Assembly: GCA_031763025.1 (NCBI GenBank)
Contig: JASSKH010000016.1
Location: forward strand, 868,001 to 932,000
Direction of reading: 5' to 3'
DNA from: Macrocystis pyrifera
Taxonomy: Eukaryota > Sar > Phaeophyceae > Laminariales > Laminariaceae
Length of the DNA stretch: 64,000 bases
The notes below the pieces were generated by a model. It made no database searches, had not been told where the DNA came from, and saw only the letters and a list, made by a program, of their open reading frames with translations. This document shows positions 21,245 through 32,944 of this stretch, one piece after another (the first letter of the stretch is position 1; the number at the start of each line of letters is the position of its first letter). A program made the translations under genes and the position numbers.

Positions 21245-21385
21245 TGTACGGGGGGGTGAAATAACTAAGCTGGTTGATCGCTTTTTGCCATTGATAGTAG
21301 GGGGGGTGAGATAATTAAGAATTTATAGTGTTTTCTACTATTGATATCATAGGGGAGAGATGACATAATCAAGTGTTTTTTTTTA
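21245..21385. repeat. ~55-bp tandem repeat, three units
   Basis: GGGGGG(T)GA(A/G)AT(A)A(C/T)TAA followed by ...TTGATA(T/G) recurs at about 21,250, 21,301 and 21,352. Confidence 0.6.
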
Positions 21386-21554
21386 GAAAACGATATGGCC
21401 CGTGGTAGATATAGGGTTGGAAGTAACCGGAAGGTGTGTGTGGGGGGGAGTGCTCTTTGGCGGCTTTCTTGGTGTGTTCCGAAAGGGTTATCACATTGAC
21501 CTCTCATGGTCCGTAAAACAAAAGAGGAAACCTTCTAAATATATACACAGTCGT

Positions 21555-21705
21555 GGTCTCACTTTAAAGCGATGCGCTTTCGGACGACGATAAGCGCACT
21601 AAAGTGGGACCCCGAAGTATCCCGGTGCAGTGCGGTACTGTAGTACGAGGTCGCGACAAACGGGTTTCACCGCACTAAAGGGTACCGCACTATCGCGGGA
21701 CCATG
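21555..21705. repeat. Fold-back inverted repeats
   Basis: GGTCTCACTTTAAAGCGATG pairs imperfectly with AAGCGCACTAAAGTGGGACC about 30 nt further. A second CACTAAAGGGTACCGCAC...GCGGGACC block follows, so the outer ends again read GGTC(T/C)C. It resembles a small MITE, but no target duplication was identified. Confidence 0.4.
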
Positions 21706-21869
21706 AACATCGCAGAGTTGGTGTTGCTCAAATTTGTACGTCTCTAGCGAGTTTCGTTTCGTGGATGGTGCGTGATGTGTGCGTTTTTTGTTTTGTTTTG
21801 GAGGAGTTGTGTGGTTGGGTGCGGTGTAGTAGCGCGGGCACACTACCGTAGTTGGCTTCGCTTCGCTTC

Positions 21870-22283
21870 CTATCCTCGTCCCTTTCCTCCTTCCTTCCTT
21901 CCTTGTGAGTATGTGTGTTTTTGGGTAGAGATATTCATAGTTAGTTGGAGCAATAGGAGGTGGTAAGTAGTAGATACAGCCGCAAGCGCGTGGGTACCGT
22001 GGGGAGTTTGGGTGGCGAGATTACCGACGAGTTTCTGTGTATCTTCTCTCTTTAACGCGAAATATTGACTGGGATAAGCTACGTCGAGACCGCCGGTCTT
22101 TTTTCGTTTTCGACTCCTTAGGTGGCGCGGCGGCAGAGGTGGGGTTAACGGGCAGCGCTTGGACGGGGTCCCGGTCCCCGGAATGGTTTCCTGAAAGATC
22201 TCCGGAGTGGTCTCCCGAACGATCTTCAGAGAGGTTCTTTCTTGTTGCCTGGCCAAAATCTTATCGCGCGGTGGTTCGTCCAT
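21870..22283 (-). CDS. Hypothetical protein, 137 codons
   Basis: ATG at 22283 sits in a good context (AAAAATGGA). The first about 105 codons are protein-like: MDEPPRDKILARQQERTSLK, a basic LRSRKRKK patch and DVAYPSQYFALKREDTQKL. The last 30 codons become low-complexity (QGRKEGGKGRG), so the real end may be a splice donor upstream. The gene would read away from a GATGAC minisatellite that begins 35 bp upstream. No family is recognised; the basic patch could be a nuclear signal. Confidence 0.4.
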   Translation of the reverse strand: MDEPPRDKILARQQERTSLKIVRETTPEIFQETIPGTGTPSKRCPLTPPLPPRHLRSRKRKKTGGLDVAYPSQYFALKREDTQKLVGNLATQTPHGTHALAAVSTTYHLLLLQLTMNISTQKHTYSQGRKEGGKGRG

Positions 22284-22317
22284 TTTTCAGATTGTGCTAT
22301 CGGTACTCATAGCAGTA

Positions 22318-22640
22318 CGGCGAGATGATTGATGACTGATGAGGACTACCATCTTCTTGATTGGTGATGGCGGTGTCCATGATTGATGATGACGATCATC
22401 ACAATAGGTGGTGATGATCACCATGATTGACGATAACGATCGTCATTTTTGGTGATGACGATCGCCATGGTTGATGATGACAATCATCACGATTGATGAT
22501 GGTGATCGCTATAATTGATGATGACGATGGCCACGATTGATGATGCTGACAATCATGATTGGTGATGACGATCGCCATGATTGGTGATGACGATCACCGT
22601 GATCGATTATGACGATTATCGTGATTGATCATGGTCATGA
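22318..22640. repeat. GATGACGATC minisatellite with palindromic units
   Basis: About a dozen degenerate 24-27-bp units of TGATTGATGATGACGATC(A/G)(T/C)CA type. Many contain self-complementary cores such as GATGACGATCATC or CGATCACCGTGATCG. Confidence 0.8.
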
Positions 22641-22664
22641 AAACGTGGTATATACAGCACAGGA

Positions 22665-23015
22665 TGCATCGGTTCGTAGCCGAGCGTGTCCATCTGTAGT
22701 CAAGCACCATCGGTCGAAAAATTCGAGGGTATCAATCTACAGTTGAGCGCGTCTGCAGTCAAGCGCATCGGTCAGTAGTCAAACGTATCGGTTGAAATTC
22801 GAGCGTATCGGTTGGCGCACCTGTACGTGTAGGGAAAGTTACCGAAAAAACGGGTTCCAGTGACGCTACGACGTTCTCGTTCGGTTCGTGTTTGCTGCTA
22901 GGCCACGCGCCTTGTTCGGTAGTCAAGCCTATCGGTCCTTAAGCAAGCATACCGATCAGTAGCCGAGCGCGTCGATCATAGCTCGAGCGCATTCGTCGGT
23001 AACGGAGCGTGTCAG
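22665..23015. repeat. CGTATCGGT-type minisatellite
   Basis: Degenerate units of about 22-27 bp ending (G)AGCG(C/T)(A/G)TCGGT(C/T)(A/G)GTAGTCAA recur from about 22,670 to 22,815 and again from 22,915 to 23,010. Confidence 0.65.
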
Positions 23016-23019
23016 CATG

Positions 23020-24960
23020 TCAGCCACACGTAAAGGCAGAGGGAGCATGCTTCCGTGTCTAGTCTGTCTGCCTGTTGGTGCTGGTTTTACTGTTGTGCTG
23101 GAGTGAGGGACGTACTGCTATGTACCAGCATGTATCAGGCCTGAATTGACATTTTTCAGCAGTAGCAGTAGTACTGTAGGCAGGTGTCATTCGCGCCCCT
23201 CTAAGCTGGATTCTCAGTATATTACTTGTTTTGTGTGGGTGGGTGTTTGGTTTGTCAATTTTGTCCCCTCCCTTCTATCTGAGAACGTGTGCTCTGATAC
23301 CGTTGTAGCTATCGATAGCAGCAGCTAGCGAGATATGCATTCATGATCAATCGAGAGTGGGGCTGTGGTTCACGAGGTTATGCTATGTAGTGTAATTTCA
23401 GCGGAACAATACGCACGAGTAGTCCGTACATATATATATATACATATATATACATATGTATGGGTTGACTGATTGATTGATCGACTGGTTTGTTGGATGC
23501 GATGATGAGCGTGGGGATGATGATGAAAATATTTCTGTCCGGCGTAATACAGCGTGATTGATGTAGTCGGCTGGTTGAGATAGAACGTTTTTCTGGGCAA
23601 TGACGATTGATGATGACGACATTTCTGGCCTGAGTACGTATCATGTTGAGAGGACTGGATTTAGTGGGGGAAAACGTTGGGTGGGGTGGGGTCGGGTTGT
23701 GCAGGTGGTTGTGGGGTTGGGAAGGTGGGTGGGCGGATTGGGGGGTGCTGATTGGAAGGGTGGGGGGGGGTTACACATCTCTCAAAGATCTGCAGCAACT
23801 AATTGGTGTGTTAGAATATGTCAGAGCGCACACTTCTCGCTTTTGCGCGCGATTCGTTAGATACTGTCGATGTGAAAAATTACCTTTCTTTGTGCTTGAT
23901 TGTGGTGTCTCGGTGATGGTGACGAATGTACTGCAGTTTGTCACCACTGTACAGTACGCGACGACACCATTTCGCTCCTTTGGGCGCCCTTTCTAGCGAA
24001 AGCGACCAAAGCAATCGATAACTTTGCTTTTATCAACATCCTACGACCAGTGCGTGAGCGCCTAGCAGTACAGGTAAGATCACGTTGCGCCCGTGCCGTA
24101 CGACTCCTTGCATGAAAACTCGGGCATCAGTTCGTAACACGCCCCAACCATGCAGTACGTAGTGTTTGCTCTAATCGTCACTTTAGAATCGCCAATTTCT
24201 CCCTCTGAAGCCCCACGAGGGTTGAAAAACTCTTGCACACGTCATACAGATCACGATCCACAGACCATCTACGTCCTAGCCCTGTTCATGACATGTTGCG
24301 CAAGATCTGTACAGTACAGATCCAACCCAGGATACCGGTCCTAGATCATGCAGATTTTTAGGCTGTCACGCGGCAATATGAGCTAGATCATACACGTTAG
24401 GAATCTAGGTGCACTGAAAGATTTAGATCATTGTATGAGAGATTGTCCGAGGCGTGAACTCTTGTTTTGGGCAAGGCTCAATTTGGCAATATAAAAAAGG
24501 AAAATTGCTGTCACATCTGTCAAGGCACAGCTGTCCGTGGTGACGGATGCGGGTAAAAATCGTGACATTGCCGACGAAGTACATACGGGCTAGTCGTGCG
24601 GTGCGAACGTCACCTCAGCCAGGTGCTGATGCTAAAAGCCAGCTTGCTTGGGCTTGAAGTACCGACCGCCTGGTACGGAAAGTTACTTGTATCTATAGAT
24701 AAGATATCGACCGATTCTTTAAAGGGTTTGCCTAGGTGCTAAAGCGATGTAGAGGACTCTAAAACAAGCCAATTTTTATGCCCGACACAAAAACCAGGTC
24801 AATTTCGACCACCCCCACACAAACCACGTCGATCGATCCCCATAATAATAACAAGACAGTTCCGATCCATGCACTATGCACAAGACACATTTTAAGCCCC
24901 CCCACAGAAACGACGTCAAATCGGACCAAGCCAGTTTGGACCAAACTCACACTACTCCTT
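23020..24960. other. No supportable gene
   Basis: Contains an AT microsatellite (23,430-23,460), a G/T-rich stretch (23,670-23,775) and otherwise unique-looking sequence with frequent stops in all frames. Confidence 0.3.
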
Positions 24961-25002
24961 GTTTAGTTATTTGTTAGTTTCGTTTTCGGGCTTTTTACCC
25001 GC

Positions 25003-25330
25003 GCAAGAAGCCGGCGTCCCCGGTGGCTTGGTAGGTGGTCCGCGTGCCTGTCATGATCAATTTCGTGGGTTCAAATCTCACCGAGTGCATGCTCATAGGG
25101 ACTTTTTCTTGCATAAAAAATTGTTAAACGGAAAGCGCGAAAGCGTGAGTTGGCTACATTCGATGAAAATCGACGAGCAGTGGGAATGCTGAACCCTATG
25201 CGCGACAAAAAATAAAGGCACGTACCGGGGGGGAGAAGGGATGGCACCTGTGACCACGGCTTGTCCAGAAGATCGTCGAGGGTAAAACCTCCTACGAGTA
25301 GGCTGGAAAGGAAAAGTGATGAAAAAAAAA
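25003..25330 (+). repeat. SINE-like repeat with tRNA-like head, copy 1
   Basis: A box A-like TGGCTTGGTAGG (25,024-25,035) and a box B-like GGTTCAAATCT (25,068-25,078) are 44 nt apart, as in tRNA genes. A T-arm (GTGGG/CTCAC with a 7-nt loop) folds, but the acceptor arms do not pair, so it is not a functional tRNA. The body from about 25,140 on (GAGCAGTGGGA, AAAGGCACGTACCGGGGGG, GAGGGTAAAACCTC, GGCTGG(A)A(A)AGG) recurs at about 47,890-48,090. Confidence 0.5.
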
Positions 25331-25559
25331 AAAAAAAGTGACGATCAAGTCGTGAAGCAGGCGGTACTCCAAGGGGCAAGCAAAGATGCTCGCAGCAGGG
25401 GACATGCGTCGAGTCCGCCACCGCCTGATGATCAGGTGCATATTCAGTCTCGGCCTGTCGACAAAATGTGCCAAAGTTTCTCGGCGAAGAACCACAGTAC
25501 CCGATATGACGAAAGAAGATCTGATCGCACCTATTTATCTTTGGTTGCCAGGAAGCAAA

Positions 25560-26935
25560 ATCGCCGAAGGCTGACCCCCTCCTCGTCGGTGACGACAAAG
25601 TCATCCACAGGGAGCTGCGACAGCGACACTCCACCCGCGATATAGACTATGCGACACGCTCTTGGGCCCTTTTGGTCGGAGGAGTTGTTTTCACTTCCCT
25701 GGTTAATAAGATCTTCCAGGTAGGGTCGCCGAGTGGCGGCAGGAAAGTCACAGAGGATTGGTTTGAGCCAAGAGGGGTTGCCAAGCAAGATTTGTGGCTC
25801 ACAATATTTGAGAACCTCCGCATTAAAGAGGGGAAGAATCCGTTGGTATGGTGCGGTCGCGTTGTCGATGCCGGGGATATGCTGGCGTGTCTCGATGTCC
25901 TCAAAGCGAGGTTGTACTCCGCCGTCATATGGTGCGCCACCCAACTGACGTCTACCACACGGAATGCCGCTCTCTGCTCAGGCGGCACGACCTCTCCCGC
26001 AACGAGCTTGAAGAATTCCTTCGGGACCGTTTCGCCCGATTACAAGCTGCACACCAGAATGCCTTGTTCGCCGGCGCTCAGGTTCGCGGCGGCCAAGGTG
26101 CTGGGGGAAAAGGTGGCAGCCGCCGAAGTAATCGTAATAGGGGTGGTCGCGGTGGCGTCCATGGAGGCTTAGACACCCAAGAAGGGGCATCTGCATCGAG
26201 TCAGGGTCAACCGTTCATCGGTAGCAACGGGGTTTTCTTCCAACAGACCCGGACTTAGGTGAAATGTTTTCGGTGTATTCTACACGGGCCCCAGCACACC
26301 GAGTGCACGGCAACCATAACGCTAAATCCCAACAATACTTTGGGTCAAGGCAATACTGCTATGGTCGCACCGCCACCTCCGTCGCCGAGCTCTGCTTGTC
26401 CGTCTACCTCTACGTCGACCACGATGCCGACGTACTCGTCTTCTCCCTCCGGTGGACACCAGCTTCCTCAGCAATTCATGGCATGTTTGGCGCCGTCCGG
26501 TAGATGTGGATTATCGGGACAATCCTACATCGTCACACCAATGAGGGTCGCGAAGTATGGATTAGCGACAGTTGTAGGAGCATGCACATGACTGTTGATT
26601 GTGCCGGCAGTATAACTGCGTTCCCCCGCCAGTACATAACGACCAGGTGATCGTGGGTGGCCTTGCGATGTTGCCCATTACTTGTTATGGAACATTAATT
26701 GTGGTTTTACGTAGTACTGGAGACGTGGTGCTCATGATAATCAACGTGGCGTATGTTCCTGGCCTGGGGATGAAATTATTTTCTCTTCACACCGTAGGAA
26801 AGCAGCAGGCCGTGGTAATCGATCCCGCCGGGGCCCACGTGACCCCCGGCGGTTTGGTTTCCGAGAAATGACGTAGGTAGCCTGCTGCCTGCCACGCGCA
26901 GGGTACATCAGCAACAGCCTGCGTTAGCACCTGTC
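25560..26935 (+). mobile_element. Decayed Ty1/copia remnant (gag, knuckle, protease)
   Basis: In order and in shifting plus-strand frames: gag-like DLWLTIFENLRIKEGKNPLV and LLRRHDLSRNELEEFLRDRF (25.78-26.05 kb); Arg/Gly-rich RSNRNRGGRGG; a degenerate zinc knuckle KCFRCILHGPQHTEC (26,262-26,306); a protease-site remnant WISDSCRSMHMT (Gly of DSG lost, about 26,555-26,590); then GDVVLMIINVAYVPGLGMKL, the hallmark between copia protease and integrase; and a trace of SLLPATR. Integrase, RT and LTRs are absent. This is a 5' portion of a copia element with several frameshifts and stops. Confidence 0.75.
26599..26871 (+). pseudogene. Copia pre-integrase segment
   Basis: The longest intact piece of the copia remnant: about 90 codons containing GTLIVVLRSTGDVVLMIINV, VPGLGMKLFSLHTV and IDPAGAHV. 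These are typical of the region following the aspartic protease in copia polyproteins. The TGTGCC start is not a genuine ATG, and the frame enters from an earlier frame across the protease site. Confidence 0.65.
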
Positions 26936-27547
26936 GCATCGGGGGTCGTATAACTACCCCCGGTTGCCGCCGCTACCATTGTTCCCGCCACAATGCCCGT
27001 TCCAACCTCTCGCGTCCCCGTCGACACATTCTCGCCCCACACCCCCCCTGCTGGTGGTATGGCGATGGCGTCGATGGCGTATTTTTTCCTGTTCCTTACG
27101 GGTAGGCTTTTCATTTTCTTGGCGTCCCTTGTCGGCTTCATAGCCTTGCCGTTCAGAGGTGTGTGAGTGGGCTTTGAGGGGCCGCATTTTCGACTCGTGT
27201 TCTGCTTCGTGCAATCGGGGTTCCACGAATTTCCCATATTTCTGCATGTATACGGCTCATCAGAGTGGACCAGCATTACGGTATTGCTTTGAACGACGTG
27301 AAAAAGACACAGTTTTTTTGTCACAGTATTGTGATTGTATTCGTACTTCTTGAGAGGCGTGTCTTAGAGAGGCAAATACAAGCCTTTGCCTTAGTCTTTG
27401 CTCGTGCCCTAAAAGGAATAAAGCTGCTCTTAAAATGTCTCTAAGCAATCAACACGTGACTAACAACTGGTACCTGTTCAATAGGCAAACCTGGCAAGGG
27501 ATGTTCAGTGTCCCGACCTGATCTCTTCACGCGTACCTGGTACTCAT

Positions 27548-27606
27548 TTGTTTCTTGCCTTAGTCATTTGACCATTGACCACGCATCCCTTTCGGGACGG
27601 AGCACC
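27548..27606. repeat. Dispersed TCATTTGACCATTGACC repeat, copy 1
   Basis: CTTGCCTTAGTCATTTGACC, ATTGACCACGCATCCC and TTTCGGGACG recur near 43,745 and 61,070 with few changes. Confidence 0.65.
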
Positions 27607-27671
27607 GTTCCTACATAGACACCTCCAACATTAGGGCGATCACTACGTTCTTTCCATAAATTGCATAGAAA

Positions 27672-28247
27672 TAGGCTGAGCCTCCGCTGTTTTTTTTTTG
27701 CGTTTTCGGCCATCAGAAAAAAAAAAAACACCTTTCTCAATTTTCGTCGAAATATTACAAAAGGTCTTTTAGCTCATGTCCGCTTTAGAAAACTAAAATC
27801 GGTTCGAAAACAAAAAACGACAGTCACCAAAACAAATTTTTCGGCTTTTTCGGTTCCGAATAACATTTTTTCGGCCTTTTCGGCTTGAATATAAAAATCG
27901 GCCCGACCTCTTGAAATCGGCTTGTTCACACGGAAAGGGGCTTTGGTTGTGTTGTCAGCAGGCTCGATCGGCGTGCATTATTAGCAGAGCGCTGACAAAA
28001 TCGGCCAGCAGGCGTCAAATCCGATATGCAGCTCCCACTTTTTTGCCATATTACCAGGTATTTTCCTTTGGAAATAACATATATCAGGCGTTCTTGTACC
28101 GGGGACGAGTTAAAGATGGGGGTTCTACGTAGCCCCCCGAGACCTCACAATCTGCCCTCTCCCCCCAAAATCGGCCCAAGGAAAAAACCTGGGTTTCTTC
28201 ACCCCTAAATGGGCCTTTTCGGCAAAAGCCGGCGAAGTCTCAGCCTA
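27672..28247. mobile_element. Non-autonomous hAT-like DNA transposon (576 bp)
   Basis: The left end reads TAGGCTGAGCCTCCGC and the right end, reverse complemented, reads TAGGCTGAGACTTCGC (14 of 16 identical). The element is flanked by an exact 8-bp duplication CATAGAAA at 27664-27671 and 28248-28255. An 8-bp target duplication with short TIRs starting TA(G)G is typical of hAT elements. The interior has no transposase frame and is filled with AAATCGG and TTTTCGGC motifs, similar in kind to the subterminal AAACGG sites known from maize Ac. It must be mobilised in trans, if at all. Confidence 0.8.
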
Positions 28248-28259
28248 CATAGAAACTTG

Positions 28260-29520
28260 TCGCTACACGTATCCCCTTCCTGTTTCGCCGCCTGTGGTCA
28301 CCATCTATCTCCTAGAATAGCGATCGTTTTCTCGGTACGGGAGGGGGGGGGTTTATGAAACAAGCTGAACCCAGACTTCTTGCTTGCGCTTTGCTTGTGG
28401 AAATTCGTCTTACGGCAGGGGGGGTGCTTGCGTGCTATACCAGGCAGGGTATGTGTACGTATAGACTTTGCCAGGAGTGACTAGAGAACTTTAGGCAGAA
28501 GCGACGTAGACAGCAGCAGCAGCCTCGCATGTACACAAGGTAAGCATGAAAATATTTTAATAGTGGTACCGAGCACCGCTTGATCGCGCTTGAAACCGTT
28601 CTCGGGAGGTTTTGTTTTTCGTCGAGAATTTGAGCGACGACATGGAGTATGGAGTACGATATGACATGGCTACAAAAAACGGCAACGAGAAGGAACGAAC
28701 GTCATGCACATAGTATGTATGGTGTGCATGTTCGTACATATAACATAGGACGTACACAGCGCGGGGGCGTGCAGTGCTGTACCTTTGCTGTACGTATATA
28801 ATATTGCCGGCGAAACCGTCGAGCAGGAGTTTCAAAGTTACAAGTCGAAAAATTTGAACGTTTTCTCTTTGACGTTCGAATCAGAGGAGGAGACAAAACC
28901 CAACAGGTACTACCCACTCAGGTTAACTTCGGTATTTGCTGCCAACTTCACCACCAGACAGACCGACTGGGCAGTACATATTCCCGTCATAGCCCAGATG
29001 TGAAGTGGGGTCAAGAGATATAAGCTGGTAAGGGGCACATGTCGGTGCTGGGTAGAGCACGCTGCTAGTAGTTCACGAACTTCTTATTATTGTTCCTCAA
29101 GTAAGTTGAGAGAAACTTTAAGAGAGAGAGCTTCGCCAAGAACACAACTCAGCCCAGCCGTCGACCAAAACCAACCTGTACGCAGATACAGTCTATCGGG
29201 ACGTTGTCATGCAGAAGATTTCCAACTATAACAGAGTGTTCTCTACGGGGACGTTGTCATACAGAAAGTTCCCAGACTTATAACATAATATTCTGCGGGT
29301 GAAGAGGATGTCTGAACATGCTCCACTGAATATTCCCTAAGAGTTATGTATAACCATATAAGATTCGCCCCCAGATATATTCCTACATGTCTACATAGAT
29401 ATATACCTGGTACACGATATTGTTGGCCCTGTGCTCGCGGCGCTCCTCAGCGTTTCTAAGACGTTTTTTTTTTGCGTTGTTCGTGCTAGCGCGAGATGAG
29501 GTTCACCTCACGGGACGAAA
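28260..29520. other. No gene; small duplication near 29.2 kb
   Basis: CGGGGACGTTGTCAT(G/A)CAGAA recurs at about 29,197 and 29,258. A further GACAGCAGCAGCAG microsatellite lies at 28,508. No supportable coding sequence. Confidence 0.35.
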
Positions 29521-29599
29521 CTGCCTCATCGTGATCCCCGATCCCGATTGTGTTGGGGGCGGCCTCGGGCGTGCCTGAGCCGTGCCCTGACTGCCGACT

Positions 29600-29995
29600 G
29601 GCCGGGTGTGAATACGTCAGCTGTGAGTTGGACCAGTTGAGAGGTCGATACTTGATTAATGACAGTCTCGTGACCAAAGAAATTGGTTGTCGGCCTACCT
29701 TTGCCCCGACAGGCCCACTCTTGGCCCGTCAAACCCTCTTCCTAAGTATTATAGTTTATACCATTAGGATGTCCTTGACAGCTGTGGCCGGGTGTGCTGT
29801 GCTCGTTTCTTGCAGAAGATTTCTACAAAATTATCAGCTAGGTTGGACGAGTTGAGTGGTCGATGCTTGATTTATCAGTCTCGTGGCCAAAGATTTTGGT
29901 TGATGGCCTACCTTTGCCCCGTCAGGCCTACCTTTGACCCACCAAACCTTCTCCTGAAATACAACAGTTTTGAGCATTGGGATGTCCTTGACGAC
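29600..29995. repeat. Tandem duplication, ~200-bp unit
   Basis: GGCCGGGTGTG, TTGGAC(C/G)AGTTGAG(A/T)GGTCGAT and GGCCTACCTTTGCCCCG occur in order at 29,600-29,775 and again at 29,788-29,995, with GGATGTCCTTGAC closing each unit. Confidence 0.7.
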
Positions 29996-30039
29996 TGTCT
30001 GTCAAAGGTAAATGTGCCGTCAACCGACATCGCTGCTCG

Positions 30040-31730
30040 CTCGTGACGGTAAAAATATTCTGTTTTCGATGCCAGCACCCAGATTGGACCTCTGCTCCTT
30101 GGGCCGAAATGGGGGAGGCCGAATCCTCCGCAGCTTTCGACAGCTCATGGCGGCAAGAGTGTGGGGAATATGGGCTGGGGTGGCCAGCCTCATGCTCCGC
30201 CGTTGCTTGTGCGTTGAGGGTTGGGCGTTCTAGAAACGAGTGTCGAAATTCCGATTCGGGCTATTTCACGTGTGAAAGCACGAGTTTTGCGCAAACATGT
30301 TGAGATTCGTAGGGTAGCATATCGTCGGGAAAACGAGCGTCACGAGCCTCTTCGGCTGCTGTGCACACCGGGCGACGAGGCTCCGTGAGGCAGAGAAGAC
30401 GGGGTCTTTGGTTTCGACCGAATCGGGTGAGTCTACGCCGCGGGAGGAGCGGTACATTAACAGTGGTAAAGGTACAACAGTGTCTACGATTGTTTTTTTT
30501 TTTTTGCTTACACGCAGCTTGCAGCAGCAATGGCAATGATTGCCATCTATGGGAAGGACTATATGTAGTCATTCCCATTAAGCACCAACAATGGCAATGA
30601 CGAGTACTCGTATTTGCCATTGGACACAAGTATCACATGAGGCGTGAAGTTTCGGTTGTATTGTGATGGCGTTTTCCTTTTGTATCGTGTAACCGCAAAG
30701 CAAAAATTAAAGTCATGAACATGTACCGGTTACCACGAGGTACGACGACGACGACGTGGTTCTTCCTCCTCGTGCGCCACCAGGCTCCCCTCCCCCGACT
30801 GTTGTGCCAGGGGCAGCCTCAGGCGTGTATTATGTGTTACTACTGCTGCTGCCGCTGTTCATCCGCTGCCCTGGTGCTACTGCTATGTATGTCCTGCTGC
30901 TGTTCTGTTCTGCTGCTAGTGCTGCTGCTTTGTCTGCGACATGTTTCGGCTGCTGACCCCCGTGTAGGCATGGTTTATTGTGCAAGTCAACCTCTCCGTG
31001 AAGTATCTCCGCATCTTATAGCTGAAAGACAGATCCATCTGCTTCGGAAGCTGTATGAGTACCGTCTCACAATTGACATTTATATGGCGTCCCGGCGGAG
31101 GTCTCGTGCCAGCGTAATTTTCGAATGATATGTACCTGTACGCTATGCCGCTGCTTGCTGCTGCTGAGCATGCTGCACCAACGTATTCGCCGGCGCTTCG
31201 TACTGTCGATTAACTCGATCGACTGCTGCTCAACTAAGTGTTTAGTATTTATCTGTACAGGAAGTATACAGTACGGACGCCGAGCGTCTCGTAGGTAGTA
31301 CTTTGAAGTGCTGCTTCCTGCTGTATACGAACGAGTAATGCGTTGATGGGCCGGATGGCGGATGGCAATGCTTGTTTTTCTCGTGTTGGCAGCGTTTTCT
31401 TTCTGTTCACTCCAAAGTGTTTTTTGTATTGCACCCCTCGGCAGCACTGTCGCACTAGCAGCCTCGAGTTGCACACCGATACGCCCTTAGTCATTACGAG
31501 CATGCGCGGAGCCGCAGTCGGGCGTCAGCCCGCCGCGGCGAAGCCCCCCTTGTACAACCATATAACATTTGTCTACGCACAGGTAAGTTAGGTGTCTGCA
31601 AAGAGCTATGTGCAACCATACAAGGATTCGCATACGGGTACATCCGTTCCTATGCAACGGATGTGCTACTCCATCACACAGAGGAGCAAGCCGTCAGAAT
31701 CCAGACACGATACCGCAACTAAGTCGAAGC
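30040..31730. other. No confident gene
   Basis: Holds a CTG-type repeat (30,840-30,950) and short open frames on both strands. A plus frame at 30,043-30,303 is Cys-rich but has no supporting signal. Confidence 0.25.
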
Positions 31731-31735
31731 ACGCA

Positions 31736-31905
31736 CGTAATCTGGACCAGAAAAGAGGGGACGCCAGCAGGGTGGATCCCTTTTCGGGAAAGCCTCCTTG
31801 TTGTATGGGGAGACAGTGATTGAGTATCACTCCGTGAGCGATATCGCAGCTCTACAACAGCACGACAAAGTAGAAAGAGGCTAGAAACAAAAACAGAGCT
31901 TATGA
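31736..31905. repeat. Dispersed repeat E1, copy 1
   Basis: About 150 bp beginning TAATCTGGACCAGAAAAGAG and ending AGTAGAAAGAGGCTAG recurs at 35,634-35,795 with only two or three differences, so one copy event is recent. Confidence 0.85.
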
Positions 31906-32189
31906 CGAATGCAGCGATCGCTGCGGCGGCCGCCCCGCTCCCTTTTCGTCGGGTGCGGAACTGGCTGAAATGCAAAGAAAGGAGGACCTGAAATCCGGAC
32001 CTGTCCCATGTAATGCTGACTGTGGAGTACGACAAGAGCATCGGCCTGCGCCAGAAGGAGCCGGGCGCCGGCGTCGGACGTCGGAGCGAACTGGGACCAC
32101 GAAGAACTCAGCGCCTCGCGAGACTCCGGTGGAGTCGATATTAGTTTGGTGGCTTCTGAGCGAGTAGTGTAACCACGAACGAGGTTTCG

Positions 32190-32905
32190 CTGGGAGTAGG
32201 CGCCGTGGCACGCTGAGGTGCTTACTCTTGCCGACTCGATAGCGAGAGATGCGATAGCGAGCAGGGACAAACGAGCGACGGCTGGTTGGCACTACGGCCA
32301 CAACAAGCAAACAGGATTTAATCCCGGACGAACGCCGTCGAAGACAACTGGTTGAATTCCCGGACCGCGTCTACCGTAGTAGACATTAGGGAGTAGGCGC
32401 CGTGGCACGTTGAGGTGCTTACCCCTGCCGATTCGATAACGAGAGTTACGATAATGGGAATGGACAAACGAGCGACGGCTGGTTGGCACTACGGCCACAG
32501 CAAGCAAACAGGGTTTAATCCCCGACGAACGCGGTCGAATACGACGGGTTGAATCCCCGGACCGCAACAAGTAGACATTAAGGAGTAGGCACCGTGGCAC
32601 GCTGAGGTGCTTACTCCTGCCGATTCGATAACGAGAGGTGCGATAGTGAGAAGGGACAAACTAACGACGGCCAGTTGACACGACGGCCACAGCAAGCAAA
32701 CAGGATTTAATCCCCGACGAACGCGGTCGAATACGACGGGTTGAATCCCCGGACCGCAACAAGTAGACATTAGGGAGTAGGCACCGTACCACGTACTTAC
32801 TCCGGCCGATTCGATAATGAGAGATACGATAATGAGAATGGACAAACGAGCGACGGCCAGTTGGCTCTACGGCCACAACAAGCAAACAGGGTTTATTCCC
32901 CGACA
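32190..32905. repeat. ~190-bp satellite array
   Basis: GGCACCGTGGCACGCTGAGG-type starts at about 32,200, 32,396, 32,587 and 32,777 give four units of 190-192 bp. Each contains GGCCACA(A/G)CAAGCAAACAGG followed by two boxes of (G)GGTTGAATCCCCGG or GTTTAATCCCCGAC, which resemble Pol III box B. Degenerate extensions continue to about 33,650. Confidence 0.85.
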
Positions 32906-32944
32906 AAAAAAAAATCGTTCTACGATCCAGGTTAACCCTATTTT

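Noticed and set aside
22318..23015. CRISPR-like array
   Set aside because: Units are degenerate, contiguous and lack spacers; eukaryotic minisatellites.
25017..25089. Functional tRNA gene
   Set aside because: Box A, box B and a T-arm are present, but the acceptor arms do not pair and the anticodon arm is poor; kept only as a SINE-like head.
25071..25944. Minus-strand ORFs of 187 and 137 codons
   Set aside because: Antisense to the SINE-like repeat and the copia gag region, whose plus-strand motifs are recognisable.
26908..27324. 138-codon minus-strand ORF downstream of the copia remnant
   Set aside because: No motif; the antisense side retains only a trace of copia-like SLLPATR, so neither strand is supportable as a gene.
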